Shown one piece after another: positions 1-12,710 of a DNA stretch of 64,000 nucleotides. Origin of the DNA: Prunus persica (Eukaryota > Streptophyta > Magnoliopsida > Rosales > Rosaceae); assembly GCF_000346465.2 (NCBI RefSeq), contig NC_034010.1:15477248-15541247 (forward strand). Direction: 5' to 3'. The stretch's first letter is position 1. Each line of letters begins with the position of its first letter. The notes under the pieces are model-generated. The model was not told where the DNA came from, made no database searches, and saw nothing but the letters and a program-made list of their open reading frames with translations. The translations under genes were made by a program, and so were the position numbers.

Positions 1-2145
1 GATGTGAATTTTATAATAAATATGGACACATGGCAATTGAAAATCTAATTCAAAAATTTAATCCTAAAATTTAATCTGAAATTTGATATGAGAATTTTAT
101 AATAAATAGTGACATGTGGCAACCGAAAATATTATCAAAATTAATAGTTTAAGTATAAAAAATAGAAAATCAATTAAAGTGAATAGTAATTGTATTTGCC
201 ATTGCCCTTTAGGGTGGAAATAAAAAAGACAAGGCTGCCACTATTCATGTGAGTAGTGACAAACATTGTCTTGCCTTTGCCTTACCCTTGCCCTTTGGAG
301 TGTAGGTGCTCTAAGGTTTAGCTGCTTCAGCAAATTAGCAAACATTAGAGTGATTGGGGAAAGAGGAGAGGCAGCTCACGAAGGTTGTCCTAAGTTCAAA
401 TATTGGAAGATTGGAAGATATTACAAGTCACAAGTTCAACCGTATCTACCAAATCTAGACATATTTGTTATTTTTTTCACATTTTAATGCCACACTTTTT
501 TATGCATTAAAGATGAGAGACCGTGATTATAGAACATTGGAAAAAATACCAAGTTCGAATGTCATTTTTAATGCAAACGATAGTTTAAATTACAAGAAGA
601 TAGAGACCATTTAAACTCGTTTTTCATTTGGCTAGACTCTATTGACGGAAAAGTGCTGCTAAATGAACCCTAAAATTCATTTAGTACACCCTACTACAAA
701 AGTATTTATTGAATTACTGATTTACCCTAATATAAAATGATCAAAAAGGATATATGGAATTGTGAAACAAATATAATTTTAATAAGTACACCCTACTAAC
801 CATATTCAACCCTAATCAAGAGATTGCTTGGTGCCCATCTTTGTGATCCGTGAGTCAGAGTGACTTTTTGGGGTTTCTTCTTCTTTCTTGTGATGCTGAT
901 TCCTCTTCTGATATGAAGTTCCTTATGCTCTAGTGGGGCTTGGAGCAAATGAAGCCTTTCTTCTTTCTTCTCGGAACTATTTCTTGAATCTTGGCAACTT
1001 GGATTGGACAACTTAAAAAGCAGCCTTTAGTTCGGTGACACATCTACTCGACGTTGGACAACTTTTAGAAGGGTGCTTTTAACTTGGCTGTTGTCAATGT
1101 CAACTAGTTTTGCATATTGATTGGACAGCTTAAAGTAGCCTTGCTGTTTCTTGATGTGAGTAAATAACAAGGTTTCAATATGTTCTGTACTTTAGAATCC
1201 AATTAGTCTTTAATTTTGCATATAAGCTTGTATACATGGTGAAATTTTATTTTAGTTTATTGTTTCATGACAGAACTTCATATAAATTAGTTAATTGATT
1301 ATTAAATTCTATTTCGTCCTCATATGGTGAAATTTTCGCTTTCGCGGTGGCCTGAGTGATAGCTCAGGAATTATTGCCCTCATTAGCCTTTCCATTGTAA
1401 AGTAATGAGCCATTTGAATTGCTTATTTATTTATTTATGTATTTGAATTCCTATCCTAAGGAATTTCAAAGCCTCTTTTTGTACTTTTGAATTTATGCAG
1501 ATTTGCAAATTGGGTTTGAAATTTTGGAATAGATGCTTCATACATTTCGAGGGAATCATCAAATGAGGTATTAATTTTGATTTTGATTCTGATTTTTTTT
1601 TTTTTTTGGTTTAGGCTAAAGCGTGTTTACCGAACAATGACGAATATGAGGATTTTTTTTACAGCATCCAGAAGATGCATCTAAGCAAGACACCGTGTTT
1701 TTGTCCTACAATGGTTTTAAGAAGCACCTCTCAAGTGCTTCTTCCAAAACCACTCCAAGTGCTTTTCGATATCACCCAAAGCACTTTTGCAACTTTTGCC
1801 AAACACCATTTTTAAAAGACAGAAACGCTTTCACTCATTTAGAAGCGCTTTTCGCCGCTCCAAAAGCACTCCCAAACGAGCCCAAGTTATTTAATTTCAT
1901 ACTTGAATGAATTAGACTATTGAATTTTTATATTTTACAAGGATAATTTGGTGTATTTGTTCAAGAACTTATGTAATGGAAAGTATTATAAATTGTATTT
2001 TTATTAGTATGTTTTTATTACAGTACTACCGATGTACAAACTAATCCAAACCAAATATTAGGTTAACCAATCCGAAGCCTACCGGAGTCTTTGGTTTAGT
2101 TAACAGAAGAGAAAATGGTCTATCAAAGTCTTTGGTTTGGTTAAC
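1..2145. other. Intergenic, no gene seen
   Basis: AT-rich sequence with no coding frame I can support. Near positions 5-45 and 90-130 two similar segments occur in direct order, suggesting an old duplication. Positions 647-800 hold a decayed small repeat (motif around 'agtacaccctac') that reappears in inverted form near 13875-13975. Positions 1610-1885 have phrases typical of decayed hAT-type miniature elements ('gcacttttgc', 'ccaaacgagccc') but no clean ends. Confidence 0.5.
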
Positions 2146-2150
2146 AGAAG

Positions 2151-2556
2151 TGTTAGGATTTTGGCTCGTCAAACATGTTCTAGTTGATTTAAAATTGTTA
2201 TAGGAAAATTAGAAGTATACCGATTCTTGTCCTAGAGGGATTAGGAAAGAATTTCAATTCTCCTTATTCAATTTAGATTTGAATAAGTGTAATTTCATAA
2301 TCCACTTAGAATTAGGAATTCAATCAGCCTTGGGACATGTAATCAAACTCTAGAGTTGCAAAAGTTATGTAATCTCTATTATTAATCAAATGCGCGGTGA
2401 TTTCTCTACTTAAAGAAATCACAACTGGACGTAAGCAAAAATTTTGCAGAACCAATATAGTTCTTGTGTGTTTCTAAGTTTTCCAATATTTGCTAGTTTA
2501 GTCTATTGCCGTTGGTTATATTAAAGAACAAGATCTAGTGTGCGGGTTATTTAACA
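2151..2556 (+). mobile_element. Solo LTR, probably Ty1/copia
   Basis: A 406-bp LTR starts TGTTAGGATT and ends TTAACA, so it has the TG...CA ends of an LTR. It is flanked on both sides by the identical 5-bp duplication AGAAG (2146-2150 and 2557-2561). No internal retroelement sequence is present, so this is a solo LTR left by recombination between two LTRs. The segment around 2425-2460 resembles the 'gacgtaagc...gaacc' stretch often seen in plant copia LTRs, which sets the plus orientation; the family assignment is inference. Confidence 0.8.
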
Positions 2557-2865
2557 AGAAGAGCCATCTACCGTTCTGAACCGACCCGCTCCCAGGCCTG
2601 AAAAGAACCATAAAATAAAAGAACCCTGTGCAATCACACGAGCAGGTTACACCCTGCAAGGCCCCCTGCCCAGCATTTTTTTTTTTTTTGGGGTTCGAAA
2701 CCACTGGTCAGCATCAGTTCTAGCTTTTCTGTAAAATTACATACATGAACTATGCATCTCCAGAACAGCACAACTCAGTAGAGACAGCTGTTGAAGCAAA
2801 ATTAGGAACTTGCGATAATTTTATAATTTCAACTGGAACAAACTGCCTTGCAAAAAGGGGAAAAC

Positions 2866-5800
2866 CTATGTAGCAACCTCTGAAAGAAAGCATGTAAAGA
2901 GAGACACTGCATCTTGCAAATGACTTGCGCGAAGGTCTTCAGGAATGGGAGCACGAAAAACGGTGTCAAAACAACTTAATTGAACATCTCGTGTTGGGCA
3001 ATCTCCAATATCAGATAAAAGCAAATTGCATATCTCATCTGCCATCTTTGAATAAACTACCCTGTAACACATTGGTAAATACATAAATTTCATAACCGTA
3101 GAGCTATACCACCTTAAAATAAATAGGCGTCATGTGGAGAGGTCTCAACAATTATAAAAACAAAAGTTAAATGTATCATATCACTAACAAACATAAGTTA
3201 AAAGTGTCTGAATAAAACCAAACATCCGAGTCAAGGCTTGTTGAGCATACCTCACGTCAACGGGTAGCAGGACACCCCAAACAGCCAAAGATCGCTTTAA
3301 CTGACCAAGAAACTCTCTACATGCAGAATTTTTGCTTTCAAGAGAATCCTGCAGTAAACATTACAGAGTGCTCAGCACTCATTCGAAAAAGAAAGACCAA
3401 ATGACAATCACAATTTATATTTGAGAATATGGCATCAAGTTGGGTCTGGTTTGAGTTTGTCATTTTCCATTGTATTTCACAGGATAAAAATATCATCACT
3501 TGTTCAAATCCTTTCCGACATGAAAAAGATCTTGTAGCATGGAGTAAATTACACAAAGATTTAGCAATAACAATCAAGTTCTTTTTAGTACAGTAGCAAA
3601 AAATGGGGCTATATATCAATTTAGTAATAGGGCTTTAAGCTATTTCCTTATCTTCATTCATGCTCATCTTGTTAGCCTCCTGCTACCAAGATAAGTACAA
3701 TCGGAAGAGCAAGAAGTGCATCAGCATCTGGCCAAATATTACTAGTAAAGACCCACTCTATCAAAGCAGGCATACCATGCACAGATGCTATATATTTTCA
3801 TTTTGGACAGATGTTGTATATTCAATTACTTTATTATCTGACTCTGAGCCACATTTAGACAGCCTAAGCCAAGCCAATCAGTCAAACTTAAGTAAAACTG
3901 TTAGGCACAATGTGTTCCAGCTTAAGCCTTAAATTATGAGAAACGGAAACCTAGCAATAGAGCAAACCAAGCTTTGGTGTTTAAAACAATGCAATTGCTA
4001 GTTAATATATTGCAGGTTGCCTATTGATGCAGATCTACCCAATATTTAAAATAACAGCCATATCATATAGAATAATCTGCCATACCAGTTCGTTCATGGT
4101 ATTGTCCGCTTCCTGCAATGAACTTCTAATTAGATAGAATGAAATATAAATCCCAGCTCCCAGGTCCCAATTTTCAATTTCTGATTTGTAGTCCTCCATG
4201 GAAGTTGCAAGCCTCCATATCTCTGAGTGTTCGGCTGCATGAAAAAAAATTATACATTAATATCAACTGAAGCAACTGTGGTCCAGATCGAGTGCGTGAT
4301 TAGTTAAAATATTAACTTTGTAAATCAAGTCAGTTAAAGGTACATTTTCCCTAAACAAATCAACTACCTGCTTATAGATTCACTGGGTCCAATGATACTC
4401 AATTATCATGTTGAATGCTAACGATTATAAACTGTTCAAGCTATATGCATACACTTAGAAACGGAATGAAAAGTATATTTTTCTATAACAGATTCCTCAT
4501 TGTGATTCCATCAAAGTATGTCCAGAAACTTAAGAAAATACATAATGACACTAAATGGAACATAGAAATTATTAATCCATACCAGACAAGAATAATTTGT
4601 GGGCAACAGAAGTTACGAAAATAGTGTGTGCTTTCTGCCAATTTGCACATTGAAGAAAGTGTTCAAGGGCCTTTGCAAGATCCCCATAGTAATTGAAATA
4701 AACAGCCTGCAATCCAGGAAAATATTAGTCATTCACCAACAGAATAATATGCTCCATAAGTTGGAAGACAGAATTCCAATTCCATTTCCAAGACTTTCGT
4801 ATAAGCAGCCACAGATAAATTAATCGAGAACATCAGACATCAAATTTTTAGCTAGGAAGCTTAAACTGCGATCTTTTGATGAGAATCATCACAGGGAACC
4901 CCAAATCCTGGGATTCGAAAACTGGAAATTGATAAGTTCTAGCCTCGTATGGGTTGTATCTATGACAATGATAATCTTATTGCCTATATCAGCAATTCAG
5001 AACATTCCATGATTTGTATGTTAGAATTGGTGATGAGAATGGGCAGACATCCAATTGCCTCTATCAGCAATTCAGAACATTTGTTATCGCATGATATATT
5101 AAGTTTCACCTAGTGCATACAAGTTGAAAAGGGAGGTTTAGATAAACAATATCCCTGAACAATTCACCGATGTTTTGTCTTACCATGTTACATGACTTGT
5201 GAACCTGAAGAAAATAAAAGTCATAGGCAGCAGACTGGCAGCCAACAGATTTTTTCTCAATGAAAGACTCCCAACTCCCCGGAAATAGAAAAGAAAAATA
5301 TGAAGCATAGGATTTCAAAATCTTGTTTCATAATCTTTGGTTCGCAAATTTAGGGTCTATTTGGATGGAAGACTTTAAATGAGGGATTTAAATTTGAGTT
5401 TTTCGTTTGGATCATTAGTTAAATCCAAATATAAATTTGATTATTCAAGACAGGGAAAAAATGATATTTGAAATCCCTCAATTTTATAAAATAATCAAAT
5501 TTATGTAAGGATTTTATAAGCATAAGATATTAATATTTGAAAATCCAATAAAGCAATTTGCATTGACAAGTCATATCCAAATATCTCATTTAAAATCCTT
5601 CCATCCAAATGGACCCTTATAAAATTTCAAAATAAGATGAAAAGACTGAAAACTTAAAGGAGTTTTAAAGTAAGAGTAATTGTAATAACAAACCATTTTA
5701 AACTCGGATAAGGGTTTCAAACTGAACATAGAGTCAACCATTGCCAACAAGCTACCAAGCTCATCATTTTTTATAAACAAGATTTACGTTCTAAGTATGA

Positions 5801-8434
5801 TAAGATGATAGAGGGAGCCACAATCGAGTTTGGCATAAATTGAATCAGAAAGATGAAAAAAATATGACATACCATAGCCTCATGAAGCCATGCCTTAGGA
5901 ATACCCAAGTTCTCAATGGCTTGGCGTTGTGATTCTTGAGAACTCCAGGATTCACAATATTGGAACAAGATTTCCCGAATAAGATTAGCATGGACATATG
6001 GAAAATCTTCACAATGGGGCATGTGAAGGACCACATAGATGGCCCAATGACATTTCCCAAAACACAACAGCTGGGAAACAAATCCCATGTCAAGAACATG
6101 AAGATCTTTAGAGCTGATAGCCCCAACTGCTTCCAACACTGCACGCTGATGCCAGATCATATGGTAATCAAGCGGATCATGTGTTGATGAAAAGGCACTG
6201 AGCATGCTCTTTAGAAAGCCAACTTCACTTTCTTCACTGGCATGAAGCAGCATAAGATAATATGATAGGTCATAACGTTTTACCGCATTAAAATTCTCAG
6301 ACTCTTCTACCAGTCCTTCATCAATGTAAATCGGAACAGGGTATGGAGCCTTACCCTCGTCAAGAAGATGTCGATAAGTGCGAAAAACAGTGGGCAATGA
6401 GGTGCTAGGTGCTAATTGATACCACATCAATAACCCTAGAAACCTCTTCCAATCAACTTTAACATCATGAAAAGCATCGTCGATATTACCAGCAAGCAAC
6501 TCATAAAGCCTTATCCTGTCTTTCTCAATGAAACTGAAATCCAGCCCATTGCTCCTCCAACGATCAAGCTGTTGAGCCATGTCAGAACGATTGACTATGG
6601 ACCCTCCAGCCTGACTTAACAAACATGCCAATCTCACATCTCCCCGAGAAGCAGCCAGTTCCACAGCAGCATCCAATTGGCGCCCACTCAGAAGTAATAA
6701 TATGTATTCCAGATAACTGGACTCATTCAAGGAGCTCATTCTTTCTTGTACTCGATGGCATACATTCTCTTGCAACCAATAACTAAACTCTGCCCTCCGA
6801 ATAAGAGGTAATGCTTCCACGTCGACTTCTTGAGAAGCTTCCTTCACATCCTGCACCATTTCTTCCTCATTATCAGCACCCAAAGATTTCATTTTCCCAC
6901 CATTTTCCCTATCAGAAAAAAGAACTTTTATCAGTTCCCAAATCATTATTTGGTGTGTCAAACCCAAACGAGCAGAGGAAGATAGCCTAGGAACTTCCAG
7001 CTGCTTCTCAATAATATCTACATAGCTCCTGCAAATCTCTGAAAGCATCAAGCGATTAGAGACAACCTTCTGCAGCCTTAGGTTGAAGGATCCAACTTCA
7101 ATCTCTTCTGTCTGATGAAGTAATCCCATGTGAAAATCTAGTGGAGAATCAATAGCCGTGTCAATAAGTTCCTCTCTAACTTTGTTATTTTCATCCCTAA
7201 CAACATTGTCAATAGCAACCTTCTCTAAATTGATTGTGGATGATAACATCATTTGAGAACCAGTACTCCCTACAGGTGTTCCAGCATGGACTAGGGTTCC
7301 ATTTGGACCCCATCCTACTCGAAATGACCTACCCATCAACAGACCTGCATCAACTATGTTGCGACAATGTCTTTTAGTCACTGGTGTTTCATGCTTGAGA
7401 TCAAGCTTAAAACCTTCTTTTAGTATCTTTGTAGGTATGACCTTATTTTCTTGGGCCATTAGAATGGCCCCAGGAGAGTTTGAGTCAAAACTACCATGCT
7501 TATACTCGAGCAATGCCAATGGGGTTTTTCGAACAGGTGGTGGAGTAGATCTATCACTCATCCTCTGAGACGTATTTTGTAAAGGAGGTCTTATGTATTC
7601 TCTACCAAAGGATGGATTATAATGTGCAGGTACTTGATTCAACTCCTCAGCTTCCTCTTCCCCATCAGGAAACATCAACATTCTCATTTCCTTCATCTTT
7701 ACAGGGTCAAGCCCAAGATGAGCAGGAAGAGAATGCGAAAGCACAATTCCAGTGGGATCCATTTGGGTTTCTTCATCAGCATCAGAAATCTCACCATGGT
7801 TCATTTCCACAAGATCTTGAGCTGCAGCAGCATCTTCCATCATGATGTCTTCTTCATCATCTTCACTCAATCCAAATCTGCTGAAATGGTGAACAAAAAA
7901 TTTCCATTCCCCGTTTTCTGGATTAAACGAAATAAACTGAGCTCCTTGTCCCTCCACAATCTGCCTCAATTTTTTCACACTATTATCTTTCTGTCTCTTA
8001 TCCATATTTGATGGTCTTGTTTGTAGCACTAAAGTTACTTCAGCAGGCTTGTTAAGGCCTTGTCCAACCAAAGGTTTGGCAGTTTCATCTTCATATACAA
8101 TAACCTCATGTCTGCGGAACTTCACAATTTTATCTAATTCCAATCTCCTAATGTCAGTCTTCCCAAGATATTTGATGGATCCATAACCGAATCTTCCAAC
8201 TGTAAAGTCCAAAACTCGACTAGAAAAACCAGGATCTGTATATTCTCGAGCAGCCAATTCCTTCAAAGAGGGCTGCGTGTAGTAATCAGCTTCTTCTAAA
8301 GTTGGTAAATAGGGTAAGGAACCTTCAAGAGGACTAAATGTCTCACACAACGAAATGCCAGTGTTCGAAGATATCCTTCTTTTTTTGTGTTGGCACACAA
8401 TTAGTGCATTACAAGTTCCAGAATCAATGCCCAT
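2866..8434 (-). CDS. NUP96: Nuclear pore protein NUP96 (MOS3/SAR3 type), 5 exons
   Basis: Scaffold nucleoporin of the Y-shaped NUP107-160 complex; in Arabidopsis the orthologue (MOS3/SAR3) is needed for mRNA export, auxin signalling and immunity. On the minus strand the exons are 8434-5873, 4706-4583, 4234-4086, 3348-3251 and 3061-2866. All junctions are GT-AG, phases agree, and the product is 1042 residues, the length expected for plant NUP96. Residues about 50-187 form a Nup98-type autopeptidase-like domain ending HHFSRFGL; an acidic linker follows, then the helical Nup96 domain. The ATG at 8434 is the first in frame. Reading past 5873 would run into intron sequence. Intron 1 (4707-5872) carries a Tourist-like MITE. 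No lesion was seen, so the gene looks functional. Confidence 0.93.
5353..5616. mobile_element. Tourist-like (PIF/Harbinger) MITE in NUP96 intron 1
   Basis: A 264-bp element has terminal inverted repeats of about 31 bp, beginning GGGTCTATTTGGATGG on the left and GGGTCCATTTGGATGG on the reversed right end. Both sides are flanked by TTA (5350-5352 and 5617-5619), the 3-bp target duplication typical of Tourist elements. It has no coding capacity and lies wholly within intron 1. Confidence 0.82.
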
Positions 8435-9487
8435 TCTATAGGTTCACTTCTTGTATCATAAAGTTCAGAAAACGTTCCTAAAAATGTGAAATAAAAGACA
8501 AAGTTTAATCATAATCATTATAAATAAACAAAAAATAGTGCTTTCAATAGCACAGCATCCATCGAAATACTCTAAAAACGTCAAGCTACACAATACTTGC
8601 AGTATAAAATCGTCAAAAATATTCCAAAAATCAAATACAACATAAACTCATTTAAGAAAACTACTTTGGATTTCAGGTACGAACAGCCATTTCCTAAGAA
8701 ACCATAAACCTGTGACCAGCTTGCCCAAAAGAAGATTCAAATGATTTAAACTGAACCCAACTCTATGAAACTCCTGAGAAACGAAAGAATAAAATAACAA
8801 AAGAGAAACATCAGGCTCACAAATGGTGCTGGACAGCTGCCCATAGTTACTAAGAACTGGTAAAAAAAAGGTGTCAAACCCTGAGGCAAAAGTGAGAAAA
8901 ATACATGGGTCGTTAATACAGATAAATTGAGAATTATGGAAGAATAGTCCTTTCACTGATGGGAAAATTTAAATTTTAAAATTAAAAAACAGCTAAAGCA
9001 TGATTCAAGCAATAATAAATACAACGTATTACCCAACAGAAAGAATAATGCAATGCATGAGCAAATTACTTGTACAAATGAAATCAGTGTTTTTAAAGGC
9101 ATGCCTTCGGGCGCGTCGGAGCGAGGCGGCAGGAAATCTCCAGAGGTGGTCGGCTGTTTCACGAGTTGCACGTTTAGCGCGGGGAAGGTGTAAGGAGGTG
9201 TCGCAAGGCGTGGCCAGGCGGAGCGAGGAGTGCCAGATCTGGACACTTCTGAACCTGAAGAAATTTTGCGAGTACGCAAATTGGCTGCAACTCTGCGAGG
9301 AAGACAACTCGCGTGTTTTCTTTTTAGGTTTAATGTAATGAAACGACGTCGTTTCGATTGTAGTGTTTTAAAAAAAAAATTCTAAATGAAACGACGTCGT
9401 TTCACTTGGAGTGTTTTGATTTTAAAAATAGGCGAGTTTCTGTTTTTTTTTTTTTTTTTTCTTACCTTTATTGTAATAAACTTAAGG
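8435..9487. other. NUP96 upstream region with repeat debris
   Basis: This holds the 5' flank of NUP96; a 5'UTR intron is possible but not shown. From about 9085 to 9300 the sequence turns GC-rich with a 'ggcatgccttcgggcgcg' start common in plant DNA-transposon remnants. No supported gene is present, although frames are open on both strands in the GC-rich patch. Confidence 0.45.
9340..9403. repeat. Duplicated 16-bp palindrome GAAACGACGTCGTTTC
   Basis: The perfect palindrome GAAACGACGTCGTTTC occurs at 9340-9355 and again at 9388-9403. Both are followed by similar 'gtgtttt' sequence, so a unit of about 48 bp was duplicated. Function unknown; it contains an ACGT core like those bound by plant bZIP factors, but I have no evidence of use. 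Confidence 0.7.
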
Positions 9488-9492
9488 CAAGG

Positions 9493-9961
9493 TGTTGTAA
9501 AGAAGAATAAGTAAAGAAGAATAGGTGAAGCCCACATAGCCAACTAACATCCATTAAACCTAACCACACACCCACCAAACCAAACCACTACCCAATTGAT
9601 TGAAGAATATTAATGATGTTGTCTACCAATTATATTGTGAGGTGAACAATCAATGTCTTAGGCCTATAAATAGATACCTTCATCAAGAGAAGTTTACACA
9701 TATAGAAGAGGAAGAGAAGGAAGAATGAGGGTGAGTGAGTTGAGAGGAAAGAGAGCAAGAGAGAAATTCTCCAAGAGAGAAAATTGAGTGAGCCATACAT
9801 ATTGTAAACACAAAGTTGTAGCCCTATTATTTTACATAGTGGAAAAGTTACTGCTGCTGCTCTCCGGGGATGTAGGCATAGCCGAATCTCGTTAAATACT
9901 GTGTCTCATCTACTTTACGTGCAGCTCAATATTCGCACATATACCAGTTCATTTTATAACA
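9493..9961 (+). mobile_element. Solo LTR, copia-like, family shared with 29263
   Basis: A 469-bp LTR runs from TGTTGTAAAG to TTTATAACA, whose ends are near-perfect inverted repeats. The 5-bp target duplication CAAGG flanks it (9488-9492 and 9962-9966). A TATA box (tataaataga) lies near 9665, in the middle, as expected for an LTR promoter. No internal region remains. A second copy is at 29263-29785. Confidence 0.87.
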
Positions 9962-10071
9962 CAAGGAGAATTAATATCTTCATTGCCTTTTCTAAATCCA
10001 GCCGGCTGTAGCTTTATTCTACTTATCTTTTTTTTTTCTTTTTCAAATTAATATATTAATGCATGGAATTA

Positions 10072-10347
10072 TCTATATATATAAAGCAAAGACAAAAGAA
10101 TAGTGAAACATTTTAATTTTTTTTTAAAAAATGGTAAAACATTCAAAATACCAAAAAAAGTCCTTGGTTAATTCAAACATTAAGAATTGAAATTATTAAT
10201 TAAATAAGGATAATATGGTAAATTCACATTTTTATATTAAAAAATTAAAAAATAAAAACAAAATCAGATAATAACTACCCATGTTCTCTTTTCTTAATAC
10301 TAAAAAAAACCAATTGGCACATGCATGAGCATGTGCCAAGGAGCTAG
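10072..10347 (+). mobile_element. Small non-autonomous Helitron
   Basis: The element starts TCTATATATATAAAGC after an A and ends CTAG before a T, which fits Helitron insertion between A and T. Six bases upstream of CTAG is a perfect 9-bp stem with a 4-base loop (GGCACATGC at 10316-10324, GCATGTGCC at 10329-10337), the characteristic 3' hairpin. The 276-bp interior is AT-rich and non-coding. Confidence 0.72.
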
Positions 10348-10604
10348 TATATATATATAGTACAACCCTAATGTCTACCCTTACCAGATAATCTCCATTA
10401 ATTTCAAAAATTCTCTTCATCTTTCGATTGCAAGTAAGCCATTTTATTTTTCTCTCTAATTCTTCGCAACTGTAATTTGAGGTTCTGTATAATTTTTTTT
10501 TTCAATATATTAGTTATTTTATTTATTTATGTGATATAATAGAAATTTGACGTACATGCATCATACTTATATCTTAGAAATATTAATGATGTTGTTTTAT
10601 AGCT

Positions 10605-11160
10605 ATGAATCGAAAAGATCTTGCGTGGAAGTATGCAAAAGAAATAGAGGGGGGAAAAACTTGAGATGCACATTTTGTGATCAAAGATGCGGTGGAGAAA
10701 TTTCTAGACTTAAGCATCATTTGGGTCAAATTCATCATAGTATGCAACCATTAAGAAAGTTCCTGAGCATATGAAAAAAAAAGTGTGCCGCAACTTTGAA
10801 AAATTTTCAACTTGAAAAAAGAAAGAAAAATGAAATGCTTAGAGAGATTGGGGATGGCACACTAGAAATGTTGCAGTTGATGAGGCTCTTAGAGCATAAC
10901 CTAAATCAAAAGAACCAACGAATAGATTTGTCACTTTAGAAGCTCGGCAAAATACATTAAATTCAGCATACAAACAAGAAGAAAGAAAGGAAGTTTGTCG
11001 AAAGATTGGTTGTTTTTTCTTCTCTAGAGCACTCCCATTTAATATTTTAAATGATCCATTTTGGCTACATATGGTGGAAGGGATTGCCGCATATGGTGTA
11101 GGATTTAAGCCTCCATCAATGCATGAGCTGAGGACTTTGATCCTTAAAGAAGAAGTTGGA
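10605..11160 (+). pseudogene. hAT transposase fragment (BED finger and DUF659 part)
   Basis: A decayed N-terminal half of a hAT-family transposase. The frame starting at 10605 reads a DLAWKYA-type start, then after a frameshift near 10655 a BED zinc finger (C-x2-C with a later H-x-H cluster, 10663-10740). Around 11030-11155 is a DUF659-like stretch (DPFWLHMVEGIAAYG...KPPSMHELR). Several frameshifts and stops break it. It abuts the FAR1-like fragment at about 11156 without a visible spacer. Confidence 0.66.
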
Positions 11161-12651
11161 TGCATCACATAGGGGAATATTGTTAGACAGCGACACTGAA
11201 GATAAACTCGCCTACTTGAAGCGAAAGCGTCAGTGGATCTTGATTTTTTTTTGTAAGTTCAGTGTAGATGAGGAGAATAGGCTTGCTAACTTGTTTTGGA
11301 GAGACTCTACTTCACTTTTGGATTATGTTGCCTCTGGAGACGTCCTCATGTTAGGGTTGATCCTATATAATGTGGTTGCATAATAAAACACACACACGGA
11401 TTGCCATGTGCACATGAGATGCAAGAGTTCAAACGGACAGCCTATTCCACTTGATTGTATTTTTTAGAGCCTCGACCTACTGCTACATTGAACAATCCTC
11501 CAGAAAATCCACAGTTAGAATTATTTGTGAAGTGGTTTCAAAGTTGTAGTTCTGGGACAAAGAGACATGTTAGTATGAAGTTACAAGAGATTATGAATCC
11601 CGCATCTACCATGCTTACACAACCCTAGGTGAAGATTAAAACAAAAGATCGTCCAAAAGTTGACACATCTACTCGACGTTTGCCTTATGCTTTTGAGGTT
11701 GTCTTATTTGGTCAAGATAGTGTACACTCGACTGACAATGTTGTTACAAGACCGTCATGTAAGAAGCCAAAGACTATACCCCAGATCAGTATGCAATAGT
11801 CAGACACAACCATTGCCATATGTGAATCCAAAGAAGCCGCCTTAAGATCTACCTGTAAATAGTTACAATATTAAATTTGTATACTGTTGTTTATATCGTA
11901 ATTTGGGTCTAGAGGCCTAAACCCATTGTAGATGACTCTTGCTTAACAGTAGAGTTTAACAAGTGGTTTCCTAAACATATGTTGATACATATTAGAGGGG
12001 CACAAGATGTTAAGCGTGATGGTAATTGTAGTTTTAGTGCCATTGGATCATTGATGGGGTTTGGTGACAATGCTTGGGGCAAAGTATGCAGACTTGTTGA
12101 AGGAGTTGAGGAAAGAATCTATCATATACTAGTTAATATTTAATGATAAGGAATGGGTACAACATATTAAGTTTATATTGGACTATTTTGAGGACTTCCC
12201 ACTTCAAGATAGGTGGATGACTATACCAGATATGGGACACCTCATTGCATCTTGTTATAATGTAATCCTCATGACTTGGTCAGTACATCAGTCACTTATA
12301 TTTTTTTCTATGTGAGACTGCTCCATTGGATTCTATCTATCGCTATGAGATTTCTATTGGATTTGTTAACCACAACCACTGGATTAAGGTAAAAAAATTA
12401 AGATGTTTATGCATATATATGTTTGCTTACTATTCTTTTCACATAACTTGATTTATTTTATTTTTTATTTTATTTTACAGGTTTATTTGGAAGGTCAACA
12501 CCCTATGCCACCAATTGATGAGCGTTGGTTGAGATGTACAACTATAACTGCATCAAATTGGCTTACGCCATATCAAGATCGTATACGTCAGTTTATAAAT
12601 GAAGCTGGTGTAGGGGACCCTTATGATAATGACCCTATATTTATTGAGTAG
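11156..12651 (+). pseudogene. Decayed MULE: FAR1-like transposase piece plus OTU-like domain
   Basis: Positions 11160-11360 encode a FAR1/MULE transposase stretch (FSVDEENRLANLFWRDST...DY) in which FAR1 family members normally continue into the catalytic domain; here it breaks off. About 11640-11700 reads RPKVDTSTRRLPYAFE, like the tail of these transposases. About 11980-12650 encodes an OTU-like cysteine-protease domain (DGNCSFSAIGSLMGFG near 12020, then NHWIKV and a final part at 12481-12651) with stops and frameshifts between. An intron-like break lies at about 12390-12480 ('ttttacag' acceptor). MULEs with OTU or other protease modules are known in plants. The whole region is non-functional. 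Confidence 0.6.
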
Positions 12652-12710
12652 TTTTGTGAAGCATCATATTGGTGACATTAATTATTATTTTCATTTTCAT
12701 TATATCATTG

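Noticed and set aside
1036..1055. A 20-bp identity (tgacacatctactcgacgtt) with 11659-11678 in the MULE remnant
   Set aside because: The match does not extend on either side, so it could be a tiny shared fragment or chance. Too little to call a feature.
5771..5872. Extension of NUP96 exon 1 (VCHIFFIFLIQ...) to a stop at 5771
   Set aside because: This is intron sequence after a GT donor at 5872. The next exons continue the family sequence in phase.
9000..9338. Overlapping open frames on both strands in a GC-rich patch
   Set aside because: A compositional effect of a transposon remnant; no recognised domain and no splice context.
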